Below are positions 31,856-41,126 of a DNA stretch of 64,000 nucleotides, in pieces; the stretch's first letter is position 1, and the number at the start of each line of letters is the position of its first letter. The notes beneath the pieces were generated by a model, which was not told where the DNA came from, ran no database searches, and worked only from the letters and a program-made list of their open reading frames with translations. The stretch comes from Rhizobium bangladeshense (GTDB lineage: Bacteria; Pseudomonadota; Alphaproteobacteria; Rhizobiales; Rhizobiaceae). The stretch lies in NCBI RefSeq assembly GCF_017357245.1, contig NZ_CP071613.1:124001-188000 (forward strand), in the 5' to 3' direction. The position numbers and the translations under genes are program-made.

Positions 31856-32569
31856 TCAGACCGCATCCCGCACCCGTAGCCAGGCATTATGCAAGTGCTT
31901 GCCGATGATCTCGACGAGCCTTTCTACGTCGCGCTTTTCCAGTGCTGCGACGATGTCCTCGTGCTCGGCCATGGCCGCGGCCCACCGCTCCGGCCCCTCG
32001 TGGCCGATGAAGCGGATGCGTTTCAGCCGCGCCTGCAGAGTGGCATGGAAAGCCGAGAGGTGGGGATTATCGGCAAGCGCCACAAGCGAGCTATGTATCT
32101 GCTGATTGAGCTTATAGTATTCCATCCTCTCACCGGCTTCGTAATGTGCCCTCATCCGGTCATGAAGCTCGCGCACACGCCTGATATCCTCGTCGCTTGC
32201 CACCTCGCAGGCGAGACGCGCAGCCAGTTCCTCCATCGACCTGATCAGCACCAGCATGTCGTGCACATCCTTGCGGGTGAACTGCCGGACCACCGCACCA
32301 CGACCCGGAGCGAGTTCCACCAGCCCTTCGCTGGCCAGCGATTTTAGTGCTTCGCGCAAAGGCGTGCGTGACACGCCCAGCGATTCGCCGAGCGGGATTT
32401 CGTAAAGGCGCTCCCCCGGCTGCAATTCTCCCTCGATGATCATGTCGCGCAGCCGGCTGACGATCTCCTGATGGAGCGACTGCCGTTCGATAATACCGCG
32501 TCCTGCTGCTCTTTCGGCCGTGCCGTCCAAGGTGTGATCCTCAATCCAGTGTTGCTTCGTCCAAATCAC
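31856..32569 (-). CDS. GntR-family regulator (FadR/FCD subfamily)
   Basis: 237 residues. Winged HTH (LHQEIVSRLRDMIIEGELQP; LGESLGVSRTPLREALKSLA) plus FCD effector domain with metal-binding-type residues (ELHDRMRAHYEAGERMEYY; LNQQIHSSLVALADNPHL; EHEDIVAALEKRDVE). It is divergent from the pdxA-TTT operon and probably represses it until a sugar-acid ligand binds. A TGTATACA palindrome lies 40 bases upstream. Confidence 0.93.
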   Translation of the reverse strand: MIWTKQHWIEDHTLDGTAERAAGRGIIERQSLHQEIVSRLRDMIIEGELQPGERLYEIPLGESLGVSRTPLREALKSLASEGLVELAPGRGAVVRQFTRKDVHDMLVLIRSMEELAARLACEVASDEDIRRVRELHDRMRAHYEAGERMEYYKLNQQIHSSLVALADNPHLSAFHATLQARLKRIRFIGHEGPERWAAAMAEHEDIVAALEKRDVERLVEIIGKHLHNAWLRVRDAV

Positions 32570-32610
32570 CTTATGCCATCAGAAGGGGTCTTCACAATGT
32601 ACGAATAATT

Positions 32611-32620
32611 ATGTATACAG
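32611..32620. promoter_or_regulatory. GntR(FadR)-type operator candidate
   Basis: TGTATACA (32612-32619), a perfect 8-bp palindrome of the form FadR-type GntR proteins prefer, followed by another ATACA (32622-32626) that pairs with the TGTAT. It lies between the divergent gntR and pdxA-like genes. Confidence 0.45.
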
Positions 32621-32646
32621 AATACAGAATGCGATATGGAATGTGC

Positions 32647-33700
32647 ATGGAGGCAGGCATAGTGGACGCACTGAACATTGAAGCTCGGGCTGCTGGGCGT
32701 CCGACATTGGCATTGGCGATGGGCGACCCGGCGGGAATCAGCCCCGAGTTGACGGCCCGCCTGCTGGCGCTTCCTGAGCTGCGCGATGTCTGCCGCTTCA
32801 TCGCGATCGGCGACGAGCGCGTGCTGAGAAGGGCGCCGACATCGCCGGTGTCGCTCTCGATCTCCAGCTCGCATGCCGTCACGACATCCCCGACCTGCCG
32901 GCAAGCGGCCATGTCTTCGTCGACCTTGGGCATCTCGACCCAGCAGACGTAACCGTCTCCGAGGCCACGCTTATCGGCGGTCAATTCGCGGTCGAAAACT
33001 TCCGTTTCGCCCTGCAACTTGCCCATCAAGGCCGCTGCGACGGAGTCTGCTTCACGCCCTTCAACAAGAAGGCGATGCGTTACGCCTATCCGGGATACGA
33101 TGACGAGATCCGCTTCGTTTCGGATGTCCTCAGCTATCCCGGCAAGATGCGGGAGTTCAACGTGCTGGAGCGCATCTGGAACGCCCGCGTTACCTCACAT
33201 ATCCCGCTTTCTGCGGTGGCGTCTCATCTCTCCCAGGAGGCTATCCTGGCCGAATTGAAGCTGACAGGGGAATGCCTGCGGCAGGCCGGCTTCGATCGGC
33301 CCCGGATCGCGGTCGCCGGTCTCAATCCGCATGCTGGTGACGGTGGCAGCTTCGGCATGGAGGAATCGAGATCATCGAGCCGGCGGTGAAGGCCGCCCAG
33401 GCGCTCGGTATGGATGTAGACGGTCCCTTCCCGGCAGATACCGTCTTCTTGCGCGGTCTTAAGGAAGGCTTTCACGCGGTCCTCACCATGTATCACGACC
33501 AGGGCCAGATCGCGATGAAGATGATGGGCTTTGACAAGGGCGTCACCATGATCGGTGGACTGCCGTTCCCACTCTGCACCCCCGCGCATGGAACCGCTTA
33601 TGACATCGCGGGTCGCGGCATCGCCGATGTCGGTGCCTCTCGCGAGGCAGTGTTTCTGGCCGCAAGAATGGCTGAGCGGAGACGAGCGCCCGCTGAATAG
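32647..33700 (+). pseudogene. PdxA-like 4-phospho-hydroxyacid dehydrogenase, broken by two frameshifts
   Basis: The encoded protein would be ~350 residues and is recognisable end to end across three frames: LALAMGDPAGISPELTARLL; then FAVENFRFALQLAHQGRCDG and VAGLNPHAGDGGSFGMEE; then MYHDQGQIAMKMMGFDKGV and TPAHGTAYDIAGRGIADVG. Metal-binding His residues (TSHIPL, YHDQG, PAHGT) are all kept. Frame is lost near 32830 (AAGGGC, one G missing) and 33363 (GGAATC, one A missing). Members outside vitamin B6 synthesis (PdxA2) oxidise 4-phosphothreonate or -erythronate. The start could be 32641, 32647 or GTG 32662. Either recent decay or sequencing error. Confidence 0.85.
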
Positions 33701-33752
33701 ACGCGATTTCGCAGGCGCTGGAGGGCGCCGACATTACAAGGGAGGAACTGAC

Positions 33753-34735
33753 ATGCTGAAATATTTCTCTGCGATGACGCTGGCGGTCGCGGTTGCCACA
33801 CCGGCACTGGCTTTTGAGCCGAAGAGGCCCGTGGAGTTCGTGGTTACCTCCGGTCCCGGTGGCGGGACGGATACGTTTGCCCGCACGGTTCAGTCTATCA
33901 TCACGAAGCATGAGCTGATCGACACCTCGATTGTCGTGACCAACAAGGGCGGCGGCAGCGGCGCAGAAGGCTTCGTCTACGCTGCTGGTCATAAGGCGAC
34001 CCCTACAAGCTGACCTTCGGCACCATCAACGAATATCTGCTGCCGAGTGTGGCAGCCGTTCCCTACAAGCCGGAGGACCTCACTCCGATTGCCGCCATGG
34101 CGCTCGACGAGTTCCTGATTTGGGTCAACGGCAAGTCCGAAATCGCCGACGCAGCAAGTTTCGTCGAGGCCGCGAAGGCGAAGCCGGGCTCCATCCAGTT
34201 CGGCGGCAGCCAGTCGAAAGACACCGATCAGATCCTGGTCTCCTCGCTTGCCGAAGCAGTTGGCGCGGAGTTCCGCTACATCCCGTTCAAGAGTGGTGGC
34301 GAGGCCACGACGCAGCTTGCCGGGGGCCACATCGACGCCAACGTCAACAATCCGAACGAGAATCGTGGACAGTGGCAGGCCGGCATGGTCAAGCCGCTCT
34401 GCGTTTTCCGACCGGATCGCTTTCCGCAAAGTGATGCCGTCCATGACGGCAAGGGCTGGCACGACATTCCGACATGCAAGGAAGCCGGCATTCCATTGGA
34501 AAACTACCGCATGCCGCGCACCGTCTGGCTGCCGGCCGGCGTCGAGGAAGATGTGGTCGCCTTCTACCGCGATGTTTTGAAAAAGGTCAGCGAGACACCC
34601 GAATGGCAGGAATATCTCACCAAGACCTCGCTCACCGGGCAATTCATGGTCGGCGAAGAATTTCAAGGCTACATCGAAAAAGATAGGGCGAGCGTTTCCC
34701 AGGTGCTCAAGCGCGAAGGGTGGCTCATCAAGTAA
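33753..34735 (+). pseudogene. TctC-type solute-binding protein of a tripartite tricarboxylate transporter, frameshifted
   Basis: The reconstructed protein is ~327 residues with signal peptide MLKYFSAMTLAVAVATPALA and the TctC fold: VEFVVTSGPGGGTDTFARTV, VVTNKGGGSGAEG, then in the next frame LTFGTINEYLLPS, FGGSQSKDTDQILVSSLAE, IPFKSGGEATTQLAGGHIDA and VWLPAGVEEDVVAFYRDVLK. One base is missing near 33995 (ATAAGGCGAC, where AAGGGC is expected), giving an early stop at TGA 34011. GGGAGGAA precedes the ATG. Same operon as the pdxA-like gene and tctBA. Confidence 0.88.
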
Positions 34736-34759
34736 CCTACCCAGTTCGAGGAGCTTGCC

Positions 34760-35260
34760 ATGACTGACGACAGCAAAAGGCATCTCAGCCGCCGGACAAT
34801 GGAGATCGCCACCGCGATCGCCACCGCGGCGGCGGGCGGTGCGGTCTGTTACGGCGCCGCCGAGATCGGCACAGGCTGGACCGAAACCGGTCCGGCACCC
34901 GGCTATTTCCCCTTCTATATCGGGCTGCTCATTATCCTGGGCAGCCTGGCTAACCTGGCTCGCGCTATCGTCAGCCGAAACTGGCGCGAAGACGTCTTTC
35001 TCGACGTCGAACGCGCAAGGCCGGTTCTCGCCTTCGCCCTGCCCCTCGTCGGCTTCGTCATCGCAGCCCTCTTGCTGGGCCTTTATGTGGCAACGCTGCT
35101 GTACGTCTCGGGCGTCATGATCTGGCAGGGGCGATATCGCTGGTGGGCGGCTGTTCTCGGCGGCGCGGCGGTTGCTGCCGCCTTTTATCTGGTCTTCGAA
35201 ATCGCCTTTCAAGTGCCGTTGCTGAAGGGACCGGTCGAAGGTTGGCTCGGCATCTACTGA
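34760..35260 (+). CDS. TctB-type small membrane subunit of tripartite tricarboxylate transporter
   Basis: 166 residues with four hydrophobic helices (IATAIATAAAGGAVCYGAAE; YFPFYIGLLIILGSLANLA; VLAFALPLVGFVIAALLLGL; AAVLGGAAVAAAFYLVFEIA). The TGPAPGYFPFYIG motif is the TctB signature. It starts 24 bases after tctC and pairs with the large TctA subunit in the inner membrane. Confidence 0.9.
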   Translation: MTDDSKRHLSRRTMEIATAIATAAAGGAVCYGAAEIGTGWTETGPAPGYFPFYIGLLIILGSLANLARAIVSRNWREDVFLDVERARPVLAFALPLVGFVIAALLLGLYVATLLYVSGVMIWQGRYRWWAAVLGGAAVAAAFYLVFEIAFQVPLLKGPVEGWLGIY

Positions 35261-35312
35261 GCGGGCTGGCCGCTCACGTGCGGCTCGCCACTATCGTTTG
35301 GGAGGAAGTTTC

Positions 35313-36839
35313 ATGGAGAATTTCGGCCATCTGCTCGACGGATTCGCCACGGTCATCAGCGGCCATCATTTCATCATCATGATGGTTGGCGTAATGCTCG
35401 GCATCCTCGTTGGCGTCCTGCCCGGCCTCGGAGCTCCCAACGGTGTTTCGCTCCTCCTGCCGCTTACCTTCACCATGGACCCGGTTTCTGCCATCGTTCT
35501 CCTTTCCTGCATGTATTGGGGGGCGCTTTTCGGCGGCTCGACAACATCGATCCTGTTTAACATTCCAGGCGAACCCTCCTCGGTCGCCACCACCTTCGAC
35601 GGCTACCCGATGGCCCGCAGCGGCCAGGCCACGCGCGCACTCACCCTGGCCTTCGTATCCGCCGGCATCGGCGCTATCGCGGGCGTGATTATGATCACCC
35701 TACTGTCGGGCTGGGTCGCGCGTTTCGCGCTGCAATTCTCGTCACCGGAATTCTTCGCCGTTTATTTCCTCGCCTTCGCCAGTTTCATCGGCATGGGTGC
35801 CAATGCACCAGCCAAGACGCTCGTATCCATAATGCTCGGCTTTGCGCTTGCAACCGTCGGTATGGACACGATTTCCGGCGGGCTGCGCCTTTCCTTCGGC
35901 GTCCCCGATCTCATCAAGGGCGTGTCCTTTCTGGTGGCAGTAATGGGCCTGTTCGGCATCGGCGAACTCCTCCTCACCACCGAAGAGGGACTCCGCTTCC
36001 AAGGCATAAAGGCCCATATCCGCCCTCTCGACGTGTTGCGCACGGTGGCTGAAATTCCCCGGCACGCGGTGGCGATCGGGAGGTCCATCCTGATCGGAAT
36101 CTGGATGGGGATCACGCCGGCCGGCCCGACTGCAGCATCCTTCATGGCTTATGGCATGACGCGGCGCTTCGTCCGCAATCCCGAGACGCTCGGCAAGGGT
36201 GATCCTCGCGGCATCGTCAGTCCCGAAGCTGCCGATCATTCGGCCGGCACCTCGGCTCTGCTTCCGATGCTGGCGCTCGGCGTACCCGGCTCGGCTACCG
36301 CGGCAGTGATGATGGGCGGGCTGATGATCTGGGGGCTGACGCCGGGACCGATGCTGTTCATCGACCGACCGGATTTCGTCTGGGGTCTTATCGCCTCAAT
36401 GTATCTCGGCAATGTCGTTGCCGTCCTGCTCGTACTCAGCACAGTGCCGCTCTATGCCGCCATCCTGCGCGTCCCCTTCGCGATAATCGGTCCCATCATC
36501 GTCGCCGTCATCTTCTCCGGCGCCTATCAAATCGCCAATTCCGCCTTCGACATGTGGCTCGTGCTGATCTTCGGCGTCGCAGGCTACGTGTTCAAGAAGC
36601 TCGATTATCCGATTGCGCCGCTGGTGCTTGCGATGGTCCTCGGCGACAAGGCCGAGGATGCCTTCCGCCAATCGATGCTGATGTCCGACGGCTCCCTCTC
36701 GATCTTCTGGTCCAATCCCCTCGTCTTCAGCATCATGGGCCTCGGCATCCTGATGCTCGCATGGCCTCTGATCGGCAAAGCCATGGGCCTGCGCAACCTG
36801 ATCCGCCGCGGTCGCGAAAACACTTCCAACGCAAGCTGA
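35313..36839 (+). CDS. TctA-type large permease of tripartite tricarboxylate transporter
   Basis: 508 residues, about twelve helices. TctA signatures are present: GVLPGLGAPNGVSLLLPLTF near the N-terminus, LFGGSTTSILFNIPGEPSS, and the repeat-related ALGVPGSATAAVMMGGLMI. The ATG at 35313 has GGAGGAAG. With TctB it forms a secondary, ion-driven importer for carboxylates delivered by TctC. The linked PdxA-like and SAF-domain dehydrogenases suggest a sugar acid or hydroxy-acid substrate. The gene is intact although its TctC partner is frameshifted. Confidence 0.95.
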   Translation: MENFGHLLDGFATVISGHHFIIMMVGVMLGILVGVLPGLGAPNGVSLLLPLTFTMDPVSAIVLLSCMYWGALFGGSTTSILFNIPGEPSSVATTFDGYPMARSGQATRALTLAFVSAGIGAIAGVIMITLLSGWVARFALQFSSPEFFAVYFLAFASFIGMGANAPAKTLVSIMLGFALATVGMDTISGGLRLSFGVPDLIKGVSFLVAVMGLFGIGELLLTTEEGLRFQGIKAHIRPLDVLRTVAEIPRHAVAIGRSILIGIWMGITPAGPTAASFMAYGMTRRFVRNPETLGKGDPRGIVSPEAADHSAGTSALLPMLALGVPGSATAAVMMGGLMIWGLTPGPMLFIDRPDFVWGLIASMYLGNVVAVLLVLSTVPLYAAILRVPFAIIGPIIVAVIFSGAYQIANSAFDMWLVLIFGVAGYVFKKLDYPIAPLVLAMVLGDKAEDAFRQSMLMSDGSLSIFWSNPLVFSIMGLGILMLAWPLIGKAMGLRNLIRRGRENTSNAS

Positions 36840-36852
36840 AAACGAGCTCTTC

Positions 36853-38232
36853 ATGTATCGCCACACCCTCTATCCCGCCGAAGGCAAAGTGTCCGTCTGC
36901 CTGGTCGGCACCGGCGCCTTCGGACGCAGTCTGCTCGCGCACCGTGTTCCCCGCCTGGATATCCGGATCGCGGTCGATATCAACGCAAGCCAGGCCGCGG
37001 CCGCCCTTATCGCGGCAGGCATTCCGGAGCACAATATTGCGGTGTGCGAGAACGCCGAAACAGCTGAGCGGGCTTTTGCCGCCGCTCAGATCATCGCGGC
37101 AGGCGATCTCGCCCATGTCATCGATCGGCCCTTCGATCTTCTGGTGGAGGCGACCGGCAATCCGGAGGCAGGCGCTCGCCACGCCGATATGGCAGTGGCA
37201 AACGGCCGCGATGTCGTATTGGTCAGCAAGGAGGTCGACAGCGTGGTTGGCCCCGGCCTCGCGCACCGTGCTGCGGCCCAGGGCTTGGTTGTAACCCCGG
37301 TTGACGGCGACCAGCCGAGCCTGCTTATCGATCTGGTGACCTGGGCCGAATTGCTCGGTTTCGAAATCATTGCGGCCGGCAAGGCAAGTGAATACGATTT
37401 CGTCTTCGATCCTGCCTCCGAAACTCTGACGAGCAATGGCGAAACCATTTCGGTTTCTGGGTTTTCGGATCTGCTGGATCTCGGCCAGTCGGACGTTGAC
37501 GCCTTGATCAACGCCCGTGCCGAGGCAGCCGTGCGGCTGCCGCAAAGGGCGGTTCCCGATCTTTGCGAGATGGGCGTGGTCAGCCATTCCATCGACCTCG
37601 TGCCCGACCGGCCGGATTTCCATTGCCCGATCGCCCGGATCGTCGAGGTGCCGACAATCTTCTCCAGGCGCCATGAGGGCGGCGTTCTTGCCGGAGATCG
37701 TCGGCTCGAGGTTTTTCATTGCCTGCGCTTGGCCGGAGAAGTGAGTTTCGCCGGCGGTATCTTCATCGTGGTGCGCTGCCGCGACGCCGATAGCTGGGAC
37801 ATGCTGGCCCAGAAGGGCCATATTCTGAGCCGCGACCGGAAGACGGCCATGATCTATCTTCCACGCCATCTTCTGGGTCTCGAGGCGGCGACCAGTATTC
37901 TCGACGCAGGCTTGCTGAAACGCTCGAGCGGCGCACCGGATCCAAAGCCCCGTCTTGACCTGATTGCCATCGCCGAGCAGGACCTTCCCGCTGGGACTCT
38001 GCTTTCGGCGACCGGCCACCATCATGCAATTCAGCATGTCGGATCAGCACTTGTCCCGGCGGCGCCGCTTGCAAACGACGGGCCTGCGCCCTATTACATC
38101 GCCGCCAATCGCAGGCTGGTCAGACCAGTGCACCATGGCGAACCCGTCCGGATCGGCGACCTCGAACTCGATCCGAGCTCGCATCTTCTAAGGTTGCGCA
38201 GCCAGCAGGATGCAATCTTTTTTGGCGGATAA
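36853..38232 (+). CDS. Homoserine-dehydrogenase-like oxidoreductase with C-terminal SAF domain
   Basis: 459 residues. N-terminal Rossmann fold (VSVCLVGTGAFGRSLLAHRV; DLLVEATGNPEAGARHADMA; VVLVSKEVDSVVGPG) and a middle catalytic domain (TPVDGDQPSLLIDLVTWAEL). The C-terminus has a SAF-like domain (IAIAEQDLPAGTLLSATGHH; YIAANRRLVRPVHHGEPVRI). This is the layout of the predicted homoserine dehydrogenase-SAF family often found in sugar-acid and apionate-type clusters. It is the last gene of the pdxA-tct operon, 13 bases after tctA. The exact reaction is unknown. Confidence 0.85.
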   Translation: MYRHTLYPAEGKVSVCLVGTGAFGRSLLAHRVPRLDIRIAVDINASQAAAALIAAGIPEHNIAVCENAETAERAFAAAQIIAAGDLAHVIDRPFDLLVEATGNPEAGARHADMAVANGRDVVLVSKEVDSVVGPGLAHRAAAQGLVVTPVDGDQPSLLIDLVTWAELLGFEIIAAGKASEYDFVFDPASETLTSNGETISVSGFSDLLDLGQSDVDALINARAEAAVRLPQRAVPDLCEMGVVSHSIDLVPDRPDFHCPIARIVEVPTIFSRRHEGGVLAGDRRLEVFHCLRLAGEVSFAGGIFIVVRCRDADSWDMLAQKGHILSRDRKTAMIYLPRHLLGLEAATSILDAGLLKRSSGAPDPKPRLDLIAIAEQDLPAGTLLSATGHHHAIQHVGSALVPAAPLANDGPAPYYIAANRRLVRPVHHGEPVRIGDLELDPSSHLLRLRSQQDAIFFGG

Positions 38233-38370
38233 AGGCCGACGGAGGAGCTAGGCGCATATTGGTCCTGCTTCAGCCTCCCAGTTTTCGAAGTGCTGGCGGC
38301 GTCGCGGCGCGCTTCCGCTCGTCTCCGGTTTCCCAGAGCAATCGTTCGGACCGGACTGCCGTTCTCGATT

Positions 38371-39354
38371 TCACTTGTCTGCCGGGACGGCGCCAATGTT
38401 CCAATCTCGCAGAGCATCGCAAACCTGGGCTCTGGTGGGTGCGCCGATGCGTCCGCCGAACACCTGGCATTTGAGAGCCGCCGCCATTGATGACAATCGC
38501 ATCGTCTCTTCGATCGGCATGCCTTCCGCGATCGCCAGCGCGAAAGCGCCGTGGAAGATGTCGCCTGCCGCAAGCGTATCGACTGCTCTCACGTTCGGAG
38601 CAGCAAGGTGACGGATCTCGCCGCTCGGGTCGTCGAACCATAGGGAGCCGTTTTCGCCAGCCGTAACGCTGATGAAGGCATGTCCGAATTTCCGCTTCAG
38701 CAGGCCGACGGTCTCGACGAGATCCGCCGTCCCGGCGAGCCGCTCGGCCGCAGGCTGTGAAAAAACGATGTGGCTGGCCGCCGGCGCCAGCATCTCGATG
38801 ACGCCCTCGCCCGCAACGTCGCCATCGAGTATGGCCGGTTTGCCAGCCTTGCCAGCTGCAACCAACGCCCCCAGCGCAAGCCTCGGCCATCGGACATCGG
38901 CAAGCACAGCATCGAAAGCAGAAATCTGCCGCTCGGTGACCGGCCTGACCGTATGGTGGAGCTGCTCGTCGTAGAAGGGCACGATCAGACGCTCGCCTTC
39001 ATCATCGATGAGGATCGTCGAGACGGCGGAGCGGGCGCCCTGCACAACCGTCATGCCGCTCGTGTCGATGCCGCTATCGCCGAGATCGGAAATAATGCGC
39101 TTGCCCGTGACATCGTCGCCAACCGCGCCCCAGAGACTGGCGCGGCCGCCGAGCCGGGCGACGGCGAACGCTGCGCTCGACGCCATGCCTTCGGCGACCT
39201 GCAGCATTTCGTAGGGCAGGATTTTGCCCTGACCGGTCGGCAAAGAACGCACGCGGAACAGTGTATCCAGCACCGCCGCGCCGATGCAGAGCACGCGGCG
39301 TGGCGGATCGGGTGCCGGCTCAGGAGTAGGCGCGAAGGCGGAAGAAGCCGTCAA
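38371..39354 (-). CDS. PfkB/ribokinase-family sugar kinase
   Basis: 327 residues. N-terminal signature RVLCIGAAVLDTLFRVRSLP and EGMASSAAFAVARLGGRASL; C-terminal active-site motif VDTLAAGDIFHGAFALAIAE with the catalytic Asp. The closest relations look like sugar- or keto-sugar-acid kinases. It is the last gene of the operon that starts with the DapA-type aldolase; together an aldolase and a kinase suggest breakdown of a 2-keto-3-deoxy sugar acid, which is inferred. The 138-bp gap to 38233 shows nothing. Confidence 0.92.
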   Translation of the reverse strand: MTASSAFAPTPEPAPDPPRRVLCIGAAVLDTLFRVRSLPTGQGKILPYEMLQVAEGMASSAAFAVARLGGRASLWGAVGDDVTGKRIISDLGDSGIDTSGMTVVQGARSAVSTILIDDEGERLIVPFYDEQLHHTVRPVTERQISAFDAVLADVRWPRLALGALVAAGKAGKPAILDGDVAGEGVIEMLAPAASHIVFSQPAAERLAGTADLVETVGLLKRKFGHAFISVTAGENGSLWFDDPSGEIRHLAAPNVRAVDTLAAGDIFHGAFALAIAEGMPIEETMRLSSMAAALKCQVFGGRIGAPTRAQVCDALRDWNIGAVPADK

Positions 39355-39372
39355 GATTTCTGTCTCACTTGC

Positions 39373-40188
39373 TTACTTGACGGCCCCCGCCGTCAGGCCG
39401 GCCACGATCTGCCTCTGCGCAAACACGGTCAAGATCAACACCGGCAAGGTGACGATCAATGCGGCTGCTGCGAGCGGACCCCAGCTGACCTGCTCGAAGG
39501 AGAGCATATTGTAGACGGCGACGGGAAGCGTGCGGGTCTCGCGGCTGGCGAGCACGATGCCGAAGACGAAGTTGTTCCAGGAAAAGATCACCGACAAGAT
39601 GAAGGCGACGACGATTCCGGGCCTTGCGATCGGCAGGGCGACCAGACGGAAGACCTGCCAGGGCGTGGCGCCGTCGATGCTTGCAGCCTCTTCCAGCTCC
39701 ATCGGCGTCGTCTCGAAATAGCCGATCATGATCCACACGACGATCGGCACGGTGACAACGAGATGGATGATGATCTGCGGCATCAGCGTGCCGAGCAGGT
39801 TCAGCCATTGGAACAGCAGGAACAGCGGAATGAGGAACGACAGGCCCGGCGTCATGCGCGCGATCATGATGACCATCGCCGATTTTTCCGCCTTCAATCG
39901 CGCAATGCCATAACCCGCCGGCACGCCGATCAAGAGCGCCAGGAGCGTGGCCGATCCGGTCACCAGCAGTGAATTCCAGAGGTAGAGGAAGAAGTTGTTC
40001 TCCTCGAAGACCTTCAGATAGTTCGTCCAGGCGAAACGCTCCGGGATGAAGATCGGCGGATAGGCGCCGTTGTCGATCTCATATTTCAGCGACAGCGAGA
40101 TCATCCAGAGGAAGAACAGGACCACCGGCGAGATCATCACCAGTGCGACGAACAGCAGTCCGATGCGGTCGAGCGTCTTGCGCTTCAT
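39373..40188 (-). CDS. ABC sugar transporter permease (CUT1, MalG type)
   Basis: 271 residues, six helices. The EAA loop is EAASIDGATPWQVFRLVALP (EAAxxDGAxxxxxFxxixlP), the site that docks the ATPase. N-terminal LFVALVMISPVVLFFLWMIS is typical of MalG-type partners. It overlaps the other permease gene by one base (TAATG-type coupling). Confidence 0.94.
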   Translation of the reverse strand: MKRKTLDRIGLLFVALVMISPVVLFFLWMISLSLKYEIDNGAYPPIFIPERFAWTNYLKVFEENNFFLYLWNSLLVTGSATLLALLIGVPAGYGIARLKAEKSAMVIMIARMTPGLSFLIPLFLLFQWLNLLGTLMPQIIIHLVVTVPIVVWIMIGYFETTPMELEEAASIDGATPWQVFRLVALPIARPGIVVAFILSVIFSWNNFVFGIVLASRETRTLPVAVYNMLSFEQVSWGPLAAAALIVTLPVLILTVFAQRQIVAGLTAGAVK

Positions 40189-41126
40189 CAGCGTGCCTCC
40201 CCGTCGGACCAGTTCACGCGCTGCCGGATCATCATAAGGACGAAGGAGAGCAGGACGATGAGGATGAAAAAGACGACTGCCATGGCCGAGCCATAGCCGA
40301 TGTCGTAATAGGCAAAGGCGGTGTTGTAGAGATAGATGTTGATAGTTTCCGAAGCCGTGCCGGGGCCGCCCTGGGTCATGGCATAGATGATGTCGAAGCT
40401 CTTCACAGCATCGATGCTGCGGATGATCACCGCGATCATCAGGAACGGCGCGATCATCGGCAGCGTCAGATAGCGGAATTTCTGCCAGACATTGGCGCCG
40501 TCGATCTCGGCACTCTCATACGGTTCTCGGGGAACCGCCGCCAGGCCGCCGAGCACGATCAGCATGACAAGCGGCGTCCACTGCCAGCTTTCGACCAGAA
40601 CCAGCGAGGGGATGACGCTGCGCTGGTTGTAGATCCACTCCTGTGGCCCGATGCCGACGAAGGAGAGGAGATAATTGAGCACGCCTAGCTGAGGATGGTA
40701 CATCATCGTCCAGACGAGCGCGATGGCGACGGGGGTCGCCATCATCGGCATCACGAATATGCCTCGAATGAGACCGCGCAGCGGAAATCGGGCATCGAAG
40801 ATCAGTGCGGCGAGTGTCCCCAGAAAAAGGGGAACCACCACGGAGAGCGTCGTATAGAGCACCGTGTGCCACAGAGACTCCCAAAAGCGCATGTCGACGG
40901 CGAGTCTGATATAATTGTCGAGCCCCGCGAAGACCTGCGACTGGCCGAGCGTCCAGCTGTTGACGCTCATCCACACGGTGAACACCCATGGAAAGACGAT
41001 AACGGCTGAGATGACGATGAGCGCCGGGATGACGAAGGGCCAGTAGTTGGGAGCAAACCGATCCGGTTTGCTCCTTCCTTTCGACGTCTTGGCCATAGCG
41101 GCCGTTTCGATGCCTGCGGCGGCCAT
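40188..41126 (-). CDS. ABC sugar transporter permease (CUT1, MalF type)
   Basis: 312 residues, six helices plus a Lys/Arg-rich cytoplasmic start. The EAA-type loop is YESAEIDGANVWQKFRYLTL. First helix VIPALIVISAVIVFPWVFTV. It overlaps the binding-protein gene by one base and the second permease by one base. No ATPase gene is in this operon. Confidence 0.94.
   Translation of the reverse strand: MAAAGIETAAMAKTSKGRSKPDRFAPNYWPFVIPALIVISAVIVFPWVFTVWMSVNSWTLGQSQVFAGLDNYIRLAVDMRFWESLWHTVLYTTLSVVVPLFLGTLAALIFDARFPLRGLIRGIFVMPMMATPVAIALVWTMMYHPQLGVLNYLLSFVGIGPQEWIYNQRSVIPSLVLVESWQWTPLVMLIVLGGLAAVPREPYESAEIDGANVWQKFRYLTLPMIAPFLMIAVIIRSIDAVKSFDIIYAMTQGGPGTASETINIYLYNTAFAYYDIGYGSAMAVVFFILIVLLSFVLMMIRQRVNWSDGEAR

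Noticed and set aside
33989..35212. 407-codon minus-strand frame opposite tctC/tctB
   Set aside because: It spans two clear plus-strand genes and has no family features.
36733..38037. 434-codon minus-strand frame opposite the SAF-domain dehydrogenase
   Set aside because: The plus frame has a Rossmann motif and SAF domain; the minus frame is a shadow.
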